A stretch of 64,000 nt of DNA from Pedobacter rhodius (lineage in GTDB: Bacteria > Bacteroidota > Bacteroidia > Sphingobacteriales > Sphingobacteriaceae): contig NZ_JAPWGL010000003.1 of the NCBI RefSeq assembly GCF_027213645.1, positions 124,001-188,000 of the forward strand, read 5' to 3'. The notes beneath the pieces are model-generated. The model saw nothing but the letters and a program-made list of their open reading frames with translations. It was not told where the DNA came from and did no database searches. Position 1 is the first letter of the stretch; every line of letters begins with the position of its first letter. Position numbers and translations under genes: made by a program. Below, one piece after another: positions 36,187-43,910 of this stretch.

Positions 36187-36489
36187 ATGACTAAGGCAGA
36201 TATTATTTCAGAAATATCAACAAAAACCGGAATTGAAAAGGTTGATGTGCAGGAAACAGTTGAGGCATTCTTCAAGGTGATCAAAACCAGCATGATTGGC
36301 GGTGAAAATGTTTATGTTAGAGGCTTCGGAAGCTTTGTTGTTAAAAAGAGGGCTCAAAAAACAGCCAGAAATATCTCTAAAAACACTGCAATAATTATCC
36401 CTGAACATTTTGTTCCAAGCTTTAAACCAGCAAAAGTATTTGTTGATAAAGTGAAAAATAATTCGAAAAAAATTAAAGTAGAAGCTTAA
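36187..36489 (+). CDS. HU-family DNA-binding protein
   Basis: Nucleoid protein of the HU/IHF family, 100 residues, that bends and packages DNA as a dimer. TKADIISEISTKTG opens helix 1, and RGFGSFVVKKRAQKTARN leads into the beta-arm. The arm tip reads RNISKNTAIIIP, where most HU proteins have RNPQTG: the DNA-intercalating Pro is missing, which should change the bend. The end carries a basic tail (KNNSKKIKVEA). Eleven bases ahead of a TPR protein gene that begins with GTG. Confidence 0.93.
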   Translation: MTKADIISEISTKTGIEKVDVQETVEAFFKVIKTSMIGGENVYVRGFGSFVVKKRAQKTARNISKNTAIIIPEHFVPSFKPAKVFVDKVKNNSKKIKVEA

Positions 36490-36499
36490 AACCAGTCAA

Positions 36500-37372
36500 G
36501 TGAACAGTAGCATCAGATTAAAACAAACCATCATTATTGGAGCGATTTTATTGCTTGTTGCATTTCTGTTTACAAGAGACATTAAAGGTTTAGTTAAACC
36601 TACAGAAGAGAATGGTAAAATGCCTGCATCTGGTCAAATGTCAGAATCAGCAACCGCATCTTCCGGATTAAATATTCAAACAACATCTGAAGCTGCTAAA
36701 AATGTAATTAACAAGAGTTTAGCAACTGATATTACAGCCTTAGAAAACAGTTATAAAGGTGCAACAGGCGCTGAAAGAGTTGAACTGGCTCAACAACTGG
36801 CTCAGAAATGGGACGATGTTGAACAACTAACACCATCAGCATTATATTTAGAAGTTGTAGCAGAAGCAAAACCATCGTCAGTAAATTGGTTAGCATCGGG
36901 CAACAAGTTTCTAAAGGCTTTCGAAAGCACACAAGATAGTTTAGCGCAACCTGCCTTATTGCAGAAAGCCAATACTTCTTTTACAAAAGCTTTGGCATTA
37001 GATAAAGAAAATATAGATGCCAAGACAGGATTAGGTGTTACAATAGTTAACGGCTTAGGTGCACCAATGCAAGGGATTGCAATGTTGCTTGAGGTTGTTG
37101 CTAAAGACCCTAAGAACGTTAAAGCAAATATGAATCTTGGTTTATTTTCGATTAAATCAGGTCAGTTCGACAAAGCAATTCCCCGTTTTAATACGGTTAT
37201 TGAAACAGCGCCAACACCTGAAGCCTATTTTTATCTGGCTACGGCTTTAGAAAATTTAAACAAAAATAAAGAAGCTGTTGAAGCCTATTTAAAAAGTAAA
37301 AAATTAGCGGCAAATCCAACTTTATCGTCATTCATTGATAAAAAAGTTGCTGAGCTAAAGAATAAAAATTAA
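36500..37372 (+). CDS. TPR-repeat membrane-anchored protein
   Basis: 290 residues starting GTG 36500. An N-terminal helix (TIIIGAILLLVAFLF, about 9-25) anchors it, a Ser/Ala/Thr linker follows, and the C-terminal half holds about three tetratricopeptide repeats (AKTGLGVTIVNG..., VKANMNLGLFSIKSGQFDKAI, PEAYFYLATALENLNKNKEAV). Repeats of this type assemble protein complexes. It sits between HU and a small basic protein, followed by RNase G; probably one operon. Function unassigned. Confidence 0.85.
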   Translation: MNSSIRLKQTIIIGAILLLVAFLFTRDIKGLVKPTEENGKMPASGQMSESATASSGLNIQTTSEAAKNVINKSLATDITALENSYKGATGAERVELAQQLAQKWDDVEQLTPSALYLEVVAEAKPSSVNWLASGNKFLKAFESTQDSLAQPALLQKANTSFTKALALDKENIDAKTGLGVTIVNGLGAPMQGIAMLLEVVAKDPKNVKANMNLGLFSIKSGQFDKAIPRFNTVIETAPTPEAYFYLATALENLNKNKEAVEAYLKSKKLAANPTLSSFIDKKVAELKNKN

Positions 37373-37408
37373 TTAACAGATTAATAAAAACATTTAAAAC
37401 TTAAAATT

Positions 37409-37498
37409 ATGCCAAGCGGTAAAAAAAGAAAAAGACATAAAATGGCTACGCACAAACGTAAAAAACGTTTAAGAAAAAACAGACATAAGAAAAAATAG
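37409..37498 (+). CDS. 29-residue basic COX24/AURKAIP1-like protein
   Basis: A short frame (ATG 37409, TAG 37496-37498) of 29 residues, about two thirds Lys/Arg/His, beginning MPSGKKRKRHKMATHKRKK. This matches the COX24/AURKAIP1 (mS38/bS22-type) small-subunit ribosomal peptide annotated in Bacteroidota from memory. It lies between the TPR gene and rng, 37 bases after the TPR stop, on the same strand. A ribosome-bound role is likely but rests on this recognition alone. Confidence 0.75.
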   Translation: MPSGKKRKRHKMATHKRKKRLRKNRHKKK

Positions 37499-37521
37499 TT
37501 TCTTATTTTGATTTAGCCTTT

Positions 37522-37550
37522 TAAACCTCATAGCACACCTATGAGGTTTA
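37522..37550. other. Perfect hairpin before rng
   Basis: TAAACCTCATAG and CTATGAGGTTTA form a 12-base-pair stem with a 5-base loop, but no T-run follows on either strand. It could be a processing or RNase site, or a regulator of the rng leader; a standard terminator is unlikely. Confidence 0.5.
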
Positions 37551-37656
37551 AATACTTATATATGATTTCTATTGTATAACAATTTGGGGCTATCTCACTG
37601 TATTTTTATTTTTACTATCCATTTGTTAATAGGCGAAAGCCTTAAATCTGTAGCTG

Positions 37657-39207
37657 TTGGTAAAAGAATTAATTATCAATTCGACTCCTGCCGGAGTTAC
37701 CATAGCTTTGATTGAAGACAAACAACTTGTTGAGCTTCATAAAGAACAAATCAATAATAACTACGCCGTAGGCGATATTTATTTAGGTCGCATTAAAAAA
37801 ATTATGCCTGGCCTGAATGCTGCTTTTGTGGATGTTGGTTATGAAAAAGATGCATTTTTGCATTATTTTGATTTAGGCCCTCAGGTACAATCTTTAATTA
37901 AGCTAACGAAGATCAAGCGTAATGGCTCGGTTACAGGCACATTATTAGATAATTTAAAACTCGAGGCCGATATTAATAAGGCGGGTAAAATATCTGATGT
38001 GCTTAGTAAGAACATGCTCCTGCCTGTACAAATTGCTAAAGAGCCAATTTCTACAAAAGGACCTCGTTTAAGTTCCGATCTATCTATTGCCGGCAGGTAT
38101 GTGGTACTGGTGCCATTCTCCAATACCATATCCATATCAAAAAAAATAAAAAGTAATACCGAACGTAATCGCTTAAAAAAGATTATAGAAAGTATTAAAC
38201 CTCAAAATTTTGGGGTAATCATCAGAACTGTTTCTGAAGGAAGAGGTGTTGCTGAAATGCAAAAAGATCTGCTGGATCTGGTTGCAAAATGGGAAACCTT
38301 TATTAAAAAATTACCTACAGCCGAACCTTCGAAAAGGGTGTGGGGCGAAATGGACAGGTCATCTACATTAATCCGTGATATCCTGAATCCTGACTTTACA
38401 AATGTTTATGTAAGTACGCCCGAGCTGTATGATGATATTCGTTCTTATGTACACGATATTTCCCCGGAAATGGAAAAAATCGTGAAGCTTTACAAACATA
38501 AAGAACCTGTATTTGAACATTTTGGAATCGAAAAGCAAATTAAAAATGCTTTCGGCAAAACGGTAAATTTACCGGGTGGTGCTTATTTGGTTGTTGAACA
38601 TACCGAAGCATTACACGTAATCGATGTAAATAGTGGTAACCGAACAGCCAGTAAAGAGAATCAGGAAGAAAACGCTTTACAGGTGAATAAGGAAGCGGCA
38701 AAAGAAATTGCCCGTCAACTGCGTTTACGTGACATGGGAGGTATAGTGGTAATCGATTTTATCGATATGCATAAACCAACGAACCGTAAAATATTATTCG
38801 ATTATTTACGCGAACTGATGTTGCTGGATCGCGCTAAACACACCATTTTACCCCCTAGTAAATTTGGTTTAGTGCAAATTACCCGGCAACGTGTTCGCCC
38901 GGAAATGAATATTGTTACGGTTGAAAAATGCCCGGCGTGTGGCGGAACAGGTGAGATAAAAGCAAGTATCGTTCTGATGGATGATATTGAAAATAACCTG
39001 AACTATATTTTATCGGAACAAAACGAAAAAGGCGTTACCCTTTGTGTGCATCCTTATATTGAAGCATACATCACAAAAGGTATTTTCAACTTACAGCGTC
39101 GCTGGTTTTTTAAATATGGCCAGTGGGTAAAGGTTAAAGCACAACCTGCTTATCATTTAACGGAGTTTCATTTCATTTCATCGAAAGATGAAGAAATAAA
39201 GCTTTAA
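37657..39207 (+). CDS. rng: Ribonuclease G/E family
   Basis: Endoribonuclease for rRNA maturation and mRNA decay. 516 residues, no long C-terminal scaffold, so RNase-G-like. An S1 domain (about 35-120) precedes the catalytic DNase-I-like part: HVIDVNSGNRT and GGIVVIDFIDM hold the two metal Asp residues, and CPACGG is the Zn-link of the dimer. It begins with TTG 37657 (MVKELIINSTPAGVTIAL), the family's usual opening; no ATG is closer. Last gene of the HU-TPR-COX24 run before its terminator, after a 158-base gap. Confidence 0.95.
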   Translation: MVKELIINSTPAGVTIALIEDKQLVELHKEQINNNYAVGDIYLGRIKKIMPGLNAAFVDVGYEKDAFLHYFDLGPQVQSLIKLTKIKRNGSVTGTLLDNLKLEADINKAGKISDVLSKNMLLPVQIAKEPISTKGPRLSSDLSIAGRYVVLVPFSNTISISKKIKSNTERNRLKKIIESIKPQNFGVIIRTVSEGRGVAEMQKDLLDLVAKWETFIKKLPTAEPSKRVWGEMDRSSTLIRDILNPDFTNVYVSTPELYDDIRSYVHDISPEMEKIVKLYKHKEPVFEHFGIEKQIKNAFGKTVNLPGGAYLVVEHTEALHVIDVNSGNRTASKENQEENALQVNKEAAKEIARQLRLRDMGGIVVIDFIDMHKPTNRKILFDYLRELMLLDRAKHTILPPSKFGLVQITRQRVRPEMNIVTVEKCPACGGTGEIKASIVLMDDIENNLNYILSEQNEKGVTLCVHPYIEAYITKGIFNLQRRWFFKYGQWVKVKAQPAYHLTEFHFISSKDEEIKL

Positions 39208-39228
39208 CACAAGGTTAAATTAAAGGAA

Positions 39229-39264
39229 AACGTCTGACGCCTTAACGGCATCAGGCGTTTTTTT
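39229..39264 (+). terminator. Terminator after rng
   Basis: Plus-strand stem AACGTCTGACGCC / GGCATCAGGCGTT (one G-U and one mismatch, 5-base loop) with a run of T (39258-39264). Confidence 0.85.
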
Positions 39265-39301
39265 GTGCAAAAATGATTTAGCTTTTGCGTGCTATAAAAT
39301 T

Positions 39302-39329
39302 TAAATTTGTTATCCGATAGCTATCGGAT
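39302..39329 (+). promoter_or_regulatory. radA -7 box and start-site palindrome
   Basis: TAAATTTG (39302-39309) is followed at once by a perfect 18-base palindrome ATCCGATAGCTATCGGAT (39312-39329) that covers the predicted start, 16 bases before the TTG codon. The same palindrome, one base different, occurs at 34298-34315, so it is also a dispersed repeat. No TTG at normal -33 spacing. Confidence 0.5.
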
Positions 39330-39345
39330 CTAAACCTGAAATCAA

Positions 39346-40725
39346 TTGGCAAAAACAAAAACAGCGTATTTCTGTCAGAGTTGCGGATATGAATCGGCTA
39401 AATGGCTTGGTAAATGCCCGTCATGTAATCAATGGAATACCTTTGTAGAAGAAATTGTTGAGAAAAACCCAACTACTGTACCAACCTGGAAAAATGATGC
39501 TGCTCCTGCACGAAAACTCAGCAAGCCAAGTAAAGTAAACGAAATTGAACGTTCGCCGGAGCGCAGAATGCTAACAGGAGATAAAGAATTGGATCGCGTT
39601 CTTGGAGGTGGCCTGGTTGAAGGATCTTTAATTTTAATTGGCGGTGAACCCGGAATCGGAAAATCGACACTCATGCTTCAGCTTGCTTTAAATTTAAAGG
39701 GTAAAAAGCTTTTATACGTATCGGGTGAAGAAAGTGAACAGCAAATTAAAATGAGGGCGGAACGGATTACGGAATCGCCTTCTGCTGATTGCTATATTTT
39801 AACAGAAACATCAACCCAGAATATTTTTAAGCAAATCGAGATTCTTGAGCCCGAAATTGTAGTTATCGATTCCATTCAAACTTTACACTCCGCCCACATC
39901 GAATCTACACCGGGAAGCGTTTCGCAGGTTCGCGAATGTACGGCAGAATTGCTGCGGTTTGCAAAAGAAACCGGCACACCCGTGTTTTTGATTGGTCATA
40001 TTACCAAAGATGGCGCCATTGCCGGTCCGAAAATTTTAGAACACATGGTTGATACCGTTCTTCAGTTCGAGGGCGACAGGCACCATGTTTATCGCATCCT
40101 ACGCTCAATTAAAAACAGGTTTGGGGCCGCAGCAGAATTGGGTATTTATGAAATGCAGGGAAGCGGTTTAAGGGAAGTTTCCAATCCATCAGAAATATTA
40201 TTAACACAACGCGATGAAGAACTTAGCGGTATTGCCATTGCAGCAATGCTGGAAGGCGCAAGACCCATGTTAATCGAAACCCAGGCACTGGTAAGTGCTG
40301 CCGCTTATGGAACACCACAAAGATCTGCTACAGGGTTCGACACCAAAAGGATGAATATGCTTCTGGCTGTTTTAGAAAAACGTTGTGGCTTCAGATTAAG
40401 CACCCAGGATGTTTTTTTAAATATTGCCGGCGGTATAAGGGTCGAGGACCCGGCGATTGATTTAGCGGTGCTGATTGCTGTTATTTCTTCACACCAGGAT
40501 ATTCCGGTCTCTTCTAAAAATTGTTTTGCGGCAGAAGTTGGTTTATCAGGCGAAATCAGAGCAGTAAACCGGATAGAACAACGAATTGCAGAAGCCGATA
40601 AATTAGGCTTTGAAGTTATTTATATTTCAAAGTATAATATGAAAGGCATAAACATCGAAAAATATAACCTGGAAATTAAAGCGGTAAGTAAAATTGAAGA
40701 AGTCTTTAGCCTAATCTTCGGTTAA
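39346..40725 (+). CDS. radA: DNA repair protein RadA
   Basis: RecA-related ATPase that helps branch migration in recombination. 459 residues: zinc finger CQSCGYESAKWLGKCPSC, Walker A GGEPGIGKST (about 101-110), the RadA motif KNRFG in IKNRFGAAAELG, and a Lon-protease-like C-terminal domain (about 280-455). Begins with TTG 39346; the first downstream in-frame ATGs would remove the zinc finger. Separate transcript from rng. Confidence 0.96.
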   Translation: MAKTKTAYFCQSCGYESAKWLGKCPSCNQWNTFVEEIVEKNPTTVPTWKNDAAPARKLSKPSKVNEIERSPERRMLTGDKELDRVLGGGLVEGSLILIGGEPGIGKSTLMLQLALNLKGKKLLYVSGEESEQQIKMRAERITESPSADCYILTETSTQNIFKQIEILEPEIVVIDSIQTLHSAHIESTPGSVSQVRECTAELLRFAKETGTPVFLIGHITKDGAIAGPKILEHMVDTVLQFEGDRHHVYRILRSIKNRFGAAAELGIYEMQGSGLREVSNPSEILLTQRDEELSGIAIAAMLEGARPMLIETQALVSAAAYGTPQRSATGFDTKRMNMLLAVLEKRCGFRLSTQDVFLNIAGGIRVEDPAIDLAVLIAVISSHQDIPVSSKNCFAAEVGLSGEIRAVNRIEQRIAEADKLGFEVIYISKYNMKGINIEKYNLEIKAVSKIEEVFSLIFG

Positions 40726-40879
40726 AGTATTTAAATATTGGGGAATATAGTTGTCGGATTTCCACATTTATAAAATCATTTTTCCCCATTTCCCCAATTA
40801 AAAATTATCTACCCAGCTATAATTTTCTTACAACAACCTGATAATAAGGTATTTAACAATATAAAATTAACTTTTCAAT

Positions 40880-40984
40880 TTTTGGAGTAACGTTTGTCTT
40901 ACATACTATGATGTACGTCATGGGATGTGACTTACAACAATAGGGATGATTCTCCTCGTTAGCCGGTGCTAGCGAGGATTTTTT
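40880..40984 (+). ncRNA. Possible small RNA or long leader
   Basis: The 338-base gene-free stretch 40726-41063 has AT-rich DNA, then TAACGTTTG-like sequence near 40889, a region with an imperfect inverted ATGATGTACGTCAT (40909-40922), and a strong terminator at 40953-40984 (stem TCCTCGTTAGC / GCTAGCGAGGA, one G-U, 4-base loop, then six T). A terminator with no gene before it implies a short transcript. It could be a separate RNA or the end of a longer radA message. I do not recognise a known RNA family. Confidence 0.4.
40953..40984 (+). terminator. Strong intergenic terminator
   Basis: Eleven-base-pair stem, CGGT loop, six T. It lies 228 bases after radA, and ends any transcript before the DUF4920 promoter. 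Confidence 0.88.
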
Positions 40985-41010
40985 GTTTTAATAATTGAAT
41001 AAATTTTAAA

Positions 41011-41018
41011 TACTTTTG
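41011..41018 (+). promoter_or_regulatory. -7 box for DUF4920 gene
   Basis: TACTTTTG, a full TAnnTTTG match 45 bases before the ATG at 41064. The candidate TTGs upstream are at spacings of 13 and 25, neither ideal. Confidence 0.45.
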
Positions 41019-41063
41019 AGGTAGATAATTTCCGGAATGAAAAAATTAATATAATAAAAGAGT

Positions 41064-41528
41064 ATGAAAAAAATTATTTTAAGCCTGGGGTTTTGCTTAA
41101 TCGGCGTATTCGCTTTTGCACAAACAGCATTTACAGGCCAGAAATTTGGCGAAAATGTAACGCCGGGCAATGTTAAACCTGTTGCAAAATTAGAGGCTGC
41201 AATGGGCGATAAAACTACGGCTGACATGAAGATTGAAGGTAAAGTTGTAGATGTGTGCAAAAAGAAGGGCTGCTGGATGACTTTGGAAATGCCTAACGGA
41301 GAACCCATGCGTGTAACATTTAAAGATTATGCATTCTTTATGCCAATGGATATTGTGGGCAAAAAAGTTGTATTGGACGGTATTGCAAAAAAACAGACCA
41401 TTTCTGTAGAAACCTTGCGCCATTATGCCGAAGACGCAAAAAAGACACCTGAAGAAGTTGCTAAAATTACAGACCCCAAAAAAGAATTAGCTTTCGAAGC
41501 TAAGGGTGTTGTAATATTAGATAAATAA
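41064..41528 (+). CDS. DUF4920 exported protein
   Basis: 154 residues with a signal peptide (MKKIILSLGFCLIGVFAFAQ). The centre reads EGKVVDVCKKKGCWMTLEM and FKDYAFFMPMDIVGKKVV, the hallmark of DUF4920, a family of periplasmic or outer-membrane proteins of unknown role; its Cys pair (CKKKGC) and Met residues suggest metal or disulfide chemistry, but this is speculation. Single gene with a shared terminator downstream. Confidence 0.87.
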   Translation: MKKIILSLGFCLIGVFAFAQTAFTGQKFGENVTPGNVKPVAKLEAAMGDKTTADMKIEGKVVDVCKKKGCWMTLEMPNGEPMRVTFKDYAFFMPMDIVGKKVVLDGIAKKQTISVETLRHYAEDAKKTPEEVAKITDPKKELAFEAKGVVILDK

Positions 41529-41551
41529 GCGGATAGCTTAAAGACTAAAGC

Positions 41552-41593
41552 AAAAAAATGCCCTAAGCTTGAGAAAGTTTAGGGCATTTTTTT
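41552..41593. terminator. Two-way terminator, DUF4920 and ilvE
   Basis: ATGCCCTAA (41558-41566) pairs with TTAGGGCAT (41579-41587). The stem is flanked by seven A and nine T, so it works for both convergent genes. Confidence 0.92.
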
Positions 41594-41609
41594 TTAATTT
41601 AATATTCTA

Positions 41610-42674
41610 TTATAAAACCCAGTTCCACCCAAATTCATCAGTTGCTAAACCGTAACGGATATCATTTAGTTTTTTAGCAATGCCATTAGAAATGGTTCTT
41701 GTAGACGAATCGGTAAGTTTATATGTTTTACCCAAGTAACCAATCTCCCCAATGTGTGTTACTGTTGCGGCTGTTCCTGCAGCAAAAGCCTCCGTTAAAC
41801 TACCATTTTCAATGCCTTCAATTACCTCTTTAACAGATACCCTGCGCTCTTCAACTGCTATGCCTGCAGCAGTTGCAAGTTTAATAATTGTATCGCGTGT
41901 AACGCCATCTAATACCGTACTACGAACGGATGGTGTAACCAATTTTCCGTTAATTACAAAAATTAAGTTAGCTGTTCCGGCTTCTTCTATGTATTCGTGG
42001 TTAATAGCGTCTGTCCAGATTAACTGGTCAAAACCTTCTTTTTTTGCCTCTTCAAACGGATAAAGCGAACGGGCGTAGTTACCTGCAGTTTTGGCAAAGC
42101 CAACGCCACCATCGTCAGCTCTTGTAAATTCGGTTTCTATTTTAACTTTTAAAGCGCTGCTGTAATATGGTCCGGTTGGCGTGGTAAGCAAGGCAAATTT
42201 GTAAGTCTCTGACGCTTTTACACCTAAATAAGGATCTGTTGCAAACATGACAGGACGAATGTATAAAGCATAATCTTCCTGTGAAGGCACCCATTTTTCA
42301 TCTATATTTATCAGCGCAGCTAATCCCTGCATAAAAATTTCTTCAGGAATGGTCGGCATCGACATTCTGGCTGCAGATTTATTAAATCTTTCAAAGTTTT
42401 TATCAGCACGGAATACGCTAATCTTTCCGTCTGGCTGACGATAAGCTTTCAGACCTTCGAAAATTGCCTGACCATAGTGAAGTGCAGAAATGGCCGGACT
42501 CATCGGAATTGGCCCGTAAGGTAAGATTTGCAGGTTTTTCCATTCGCCATTTTCAAAATCGGCGGTAAACATATGGTCGGTAAAAACTTTACCGAAAGGT
42601 AATTGCGAAAAATCCGTAACTGATAACCGTGTTTTATCTGCTCTGGCAATTTTTATATCTAATGTATCGGTCAT
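41610..42674 (-). CDS. ilvE: Branched-chain amino acid aminotransferase
   Basis: PLP enzyme that makes or breaks Leu, Ile and Val with 2-oxoglutarate/glutamate. 354 residues, the longer type II BCAT class. YGQAIFEGLKAYRQPDGK, YIRPVMFATDPYLGV, FAKTAGNYARSLYP (with the PLP-binding Lys) and EYIEEAGTANLIFV; the end reads GLATDEFGWNWVL, typical of the class. Stands alone on the minus strand between its terminator and the tryptophan dioxygenase gene. Confidence 0.95.
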   Translation of the reverse strand: MTDTLDIKIARADKTRLSVTDFSQLPFGKVFTDHMFTADFENGEWKNLQILPYGPIPMSPAISALHYGQAIFEGLKAYRQPDGKISVFRADKNFERFNKSAARMSMPTIPEEIFMQGLAALINIDEKWVPSQEDYALYIRPVMFATDPYLGVKASETYKFALLTTPTGPYYSSALKVKIETEFTRADDGGVGFAKTAGNYARSLYPFEEAKKEGFDQLIWTDAINHEYIEEAGTANLIFVINGKLVTPSVRSTVLDGVTRDTIIKLATAAGIAVEERRVSVKEVIEGIENGSLTEAFAAGTAATVTHIGEIGYLGKTYKLTDSSTRTISNGIAKKLNDIRYGLATDEFGWNWVL

Positions 42675-42798
42675 ATTTCGTTATATTTTGAATGAGGAAA
42701 TTTTGAATTAGTGAAGGTGAATATTCGCCAATTCCATATCATTAACTAATTTTCGCAAATTAAGAAAAAAGCGGCTATCTTAATAGCATTTCTGGATA

Positions 42799-43764
42799 TT
42801 AATCTTTGTTCTTTAGTGTTTTAAGCACACTAAGTACCCAACCTTTACCCCATTCTTCCATTTGTTCTTCGGTCCATAAGAAAGGGTAAAAAATTCTTTT
42901 TTGAAAACGCGGCGGCAGGTATTTCTGCCAGTTCGTCCCACCGGTGGCGGCAACATCAACCGGATCTTTTTCAAGGTAGCGGACAGCAGATTTATAGTGT
43001 GCTAATGGCCACTCCACATTTACATATAGATCAAGCTTGCGAAGTTCTTCTCCCAAGGCAGAAACATCGTTGCCATTTGCCTGAAACTGTTGATACAAAG
43101 CAGAAAAGTTTGTTAAGGCTCTGTCTTTTGCCAGTTGCAGAAATTGAGCCGAATATTTTTCAATAAATTGCTTCAGGGTTAGCGTCTGCTTGCCTGATGC
43201 GAGTTCAGTTGCACCGAATTTCCAGTAAATATGTTCAAACTGTTCTTCAAGTGTTGCTGTACTCAATTCAATTCTTTTACTTTTATCAACTAAACGAATA
43301 AAATCAGTTGCGCAAATTTCAATCATCCGGTATTGGCCGGATTGAAAACCACTGGCCGGTAAAAGCGACATTCTGAATTTCAAAAACTGTTCTTTTTCCA
43401 TGCCTTCAACCATAACCCCGAAAGAAGTTGTTAAGGCATTGAAATAGGCATTAATCCGTTTTACGCGAGCTGTAAAAAAATCAACAGTTAAATTTTTGTG
43501 CGTTGCAATTTGTTTACATTCATGCAAAGTCAGTTTAAAATAAAGCTCCGTAATCTGATGATACATGATAAAAATCTCTTCGTCAGGAAAAGGCGTTTTC
43601 GGGCTTTGTAAACTCAAAAGTGTATCCAGGTGGATATAGTCCCAGTAGGTTAAGAAATCGGCATACAACAATCCATCGAGATATGATGCCATATCCTGGC
43701 CCATTGCCGTATATTTCTCTTGAAGCTGATTTAGTTTGTTTTTTATTTCAGGTGTAAAATCCAT
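42799..43764 (-). CDS. kynA: Tryptophan 2,3-dioxygenase
   Basis: Heme enzyme that opens the indole ring of L-tryptophan to N-formylkynurenine. 321 residues. EIFIMYHQITELYFKL holds the active-site His (about 78), FRMSLLPASGFQSGQYRMIE the carboxylate-binding Arg, LAHYKSAVRYL the proximal heme His, and ATGGTNWQKYLPPR the substrate Thr. Compared with bacterial KynA the heme-proximal part is divergent (AHYKSAVRYL), as I would expect for this Bacteroidota subgroup. No other kynurenine gene is in the window. Confidence 0.9.
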   Translation of the reverse strand: MDFTPEIKNKLNQLQEKYTAMGQDMASYLDGLLYADFLTYWDYIHLDTLLSLQSPKTPFPDEEIFIMYHQITELYFKLTLHECKQIATHKNLTVDFFTARVKRINAYFNALTTSFGVMVEGMEKEQFLKFRMSLLPASGFQSGQYRMIEICATDFIRLVDKSKRIELSTATLEEQFEHIYWKFGATELASGKQTLTLKQFIEKYSAQFLQLAKDRALTNFSALYQQFQANGNDVSALGEELRKLDLYVNVEWPLAHYKSAVRYLEKDPVDVAATGGTNWQKYLPPRFQKRIFYPFLWTEEQMEEWGKGWVLSVLKTLKNKD

Positions 43765-43910
43765 TGTTTTGTTGTATCACTACAAAGGTGTTAAAGATTT
43801 TTGGAACAAATAGCTAAAATTTATACATTTGAAGCGATGGCGATGGGGTACCGCCAAAACCGCCCAAACAGGCTGATGACTCCTACGATTTTTATTAAAA
43901 TTGATTTCAA

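Noticed and set aside
37522-37550. Hairpin before rng as a terminator
   Set aside because: No T-run on either strand, so kept only as a structural element.
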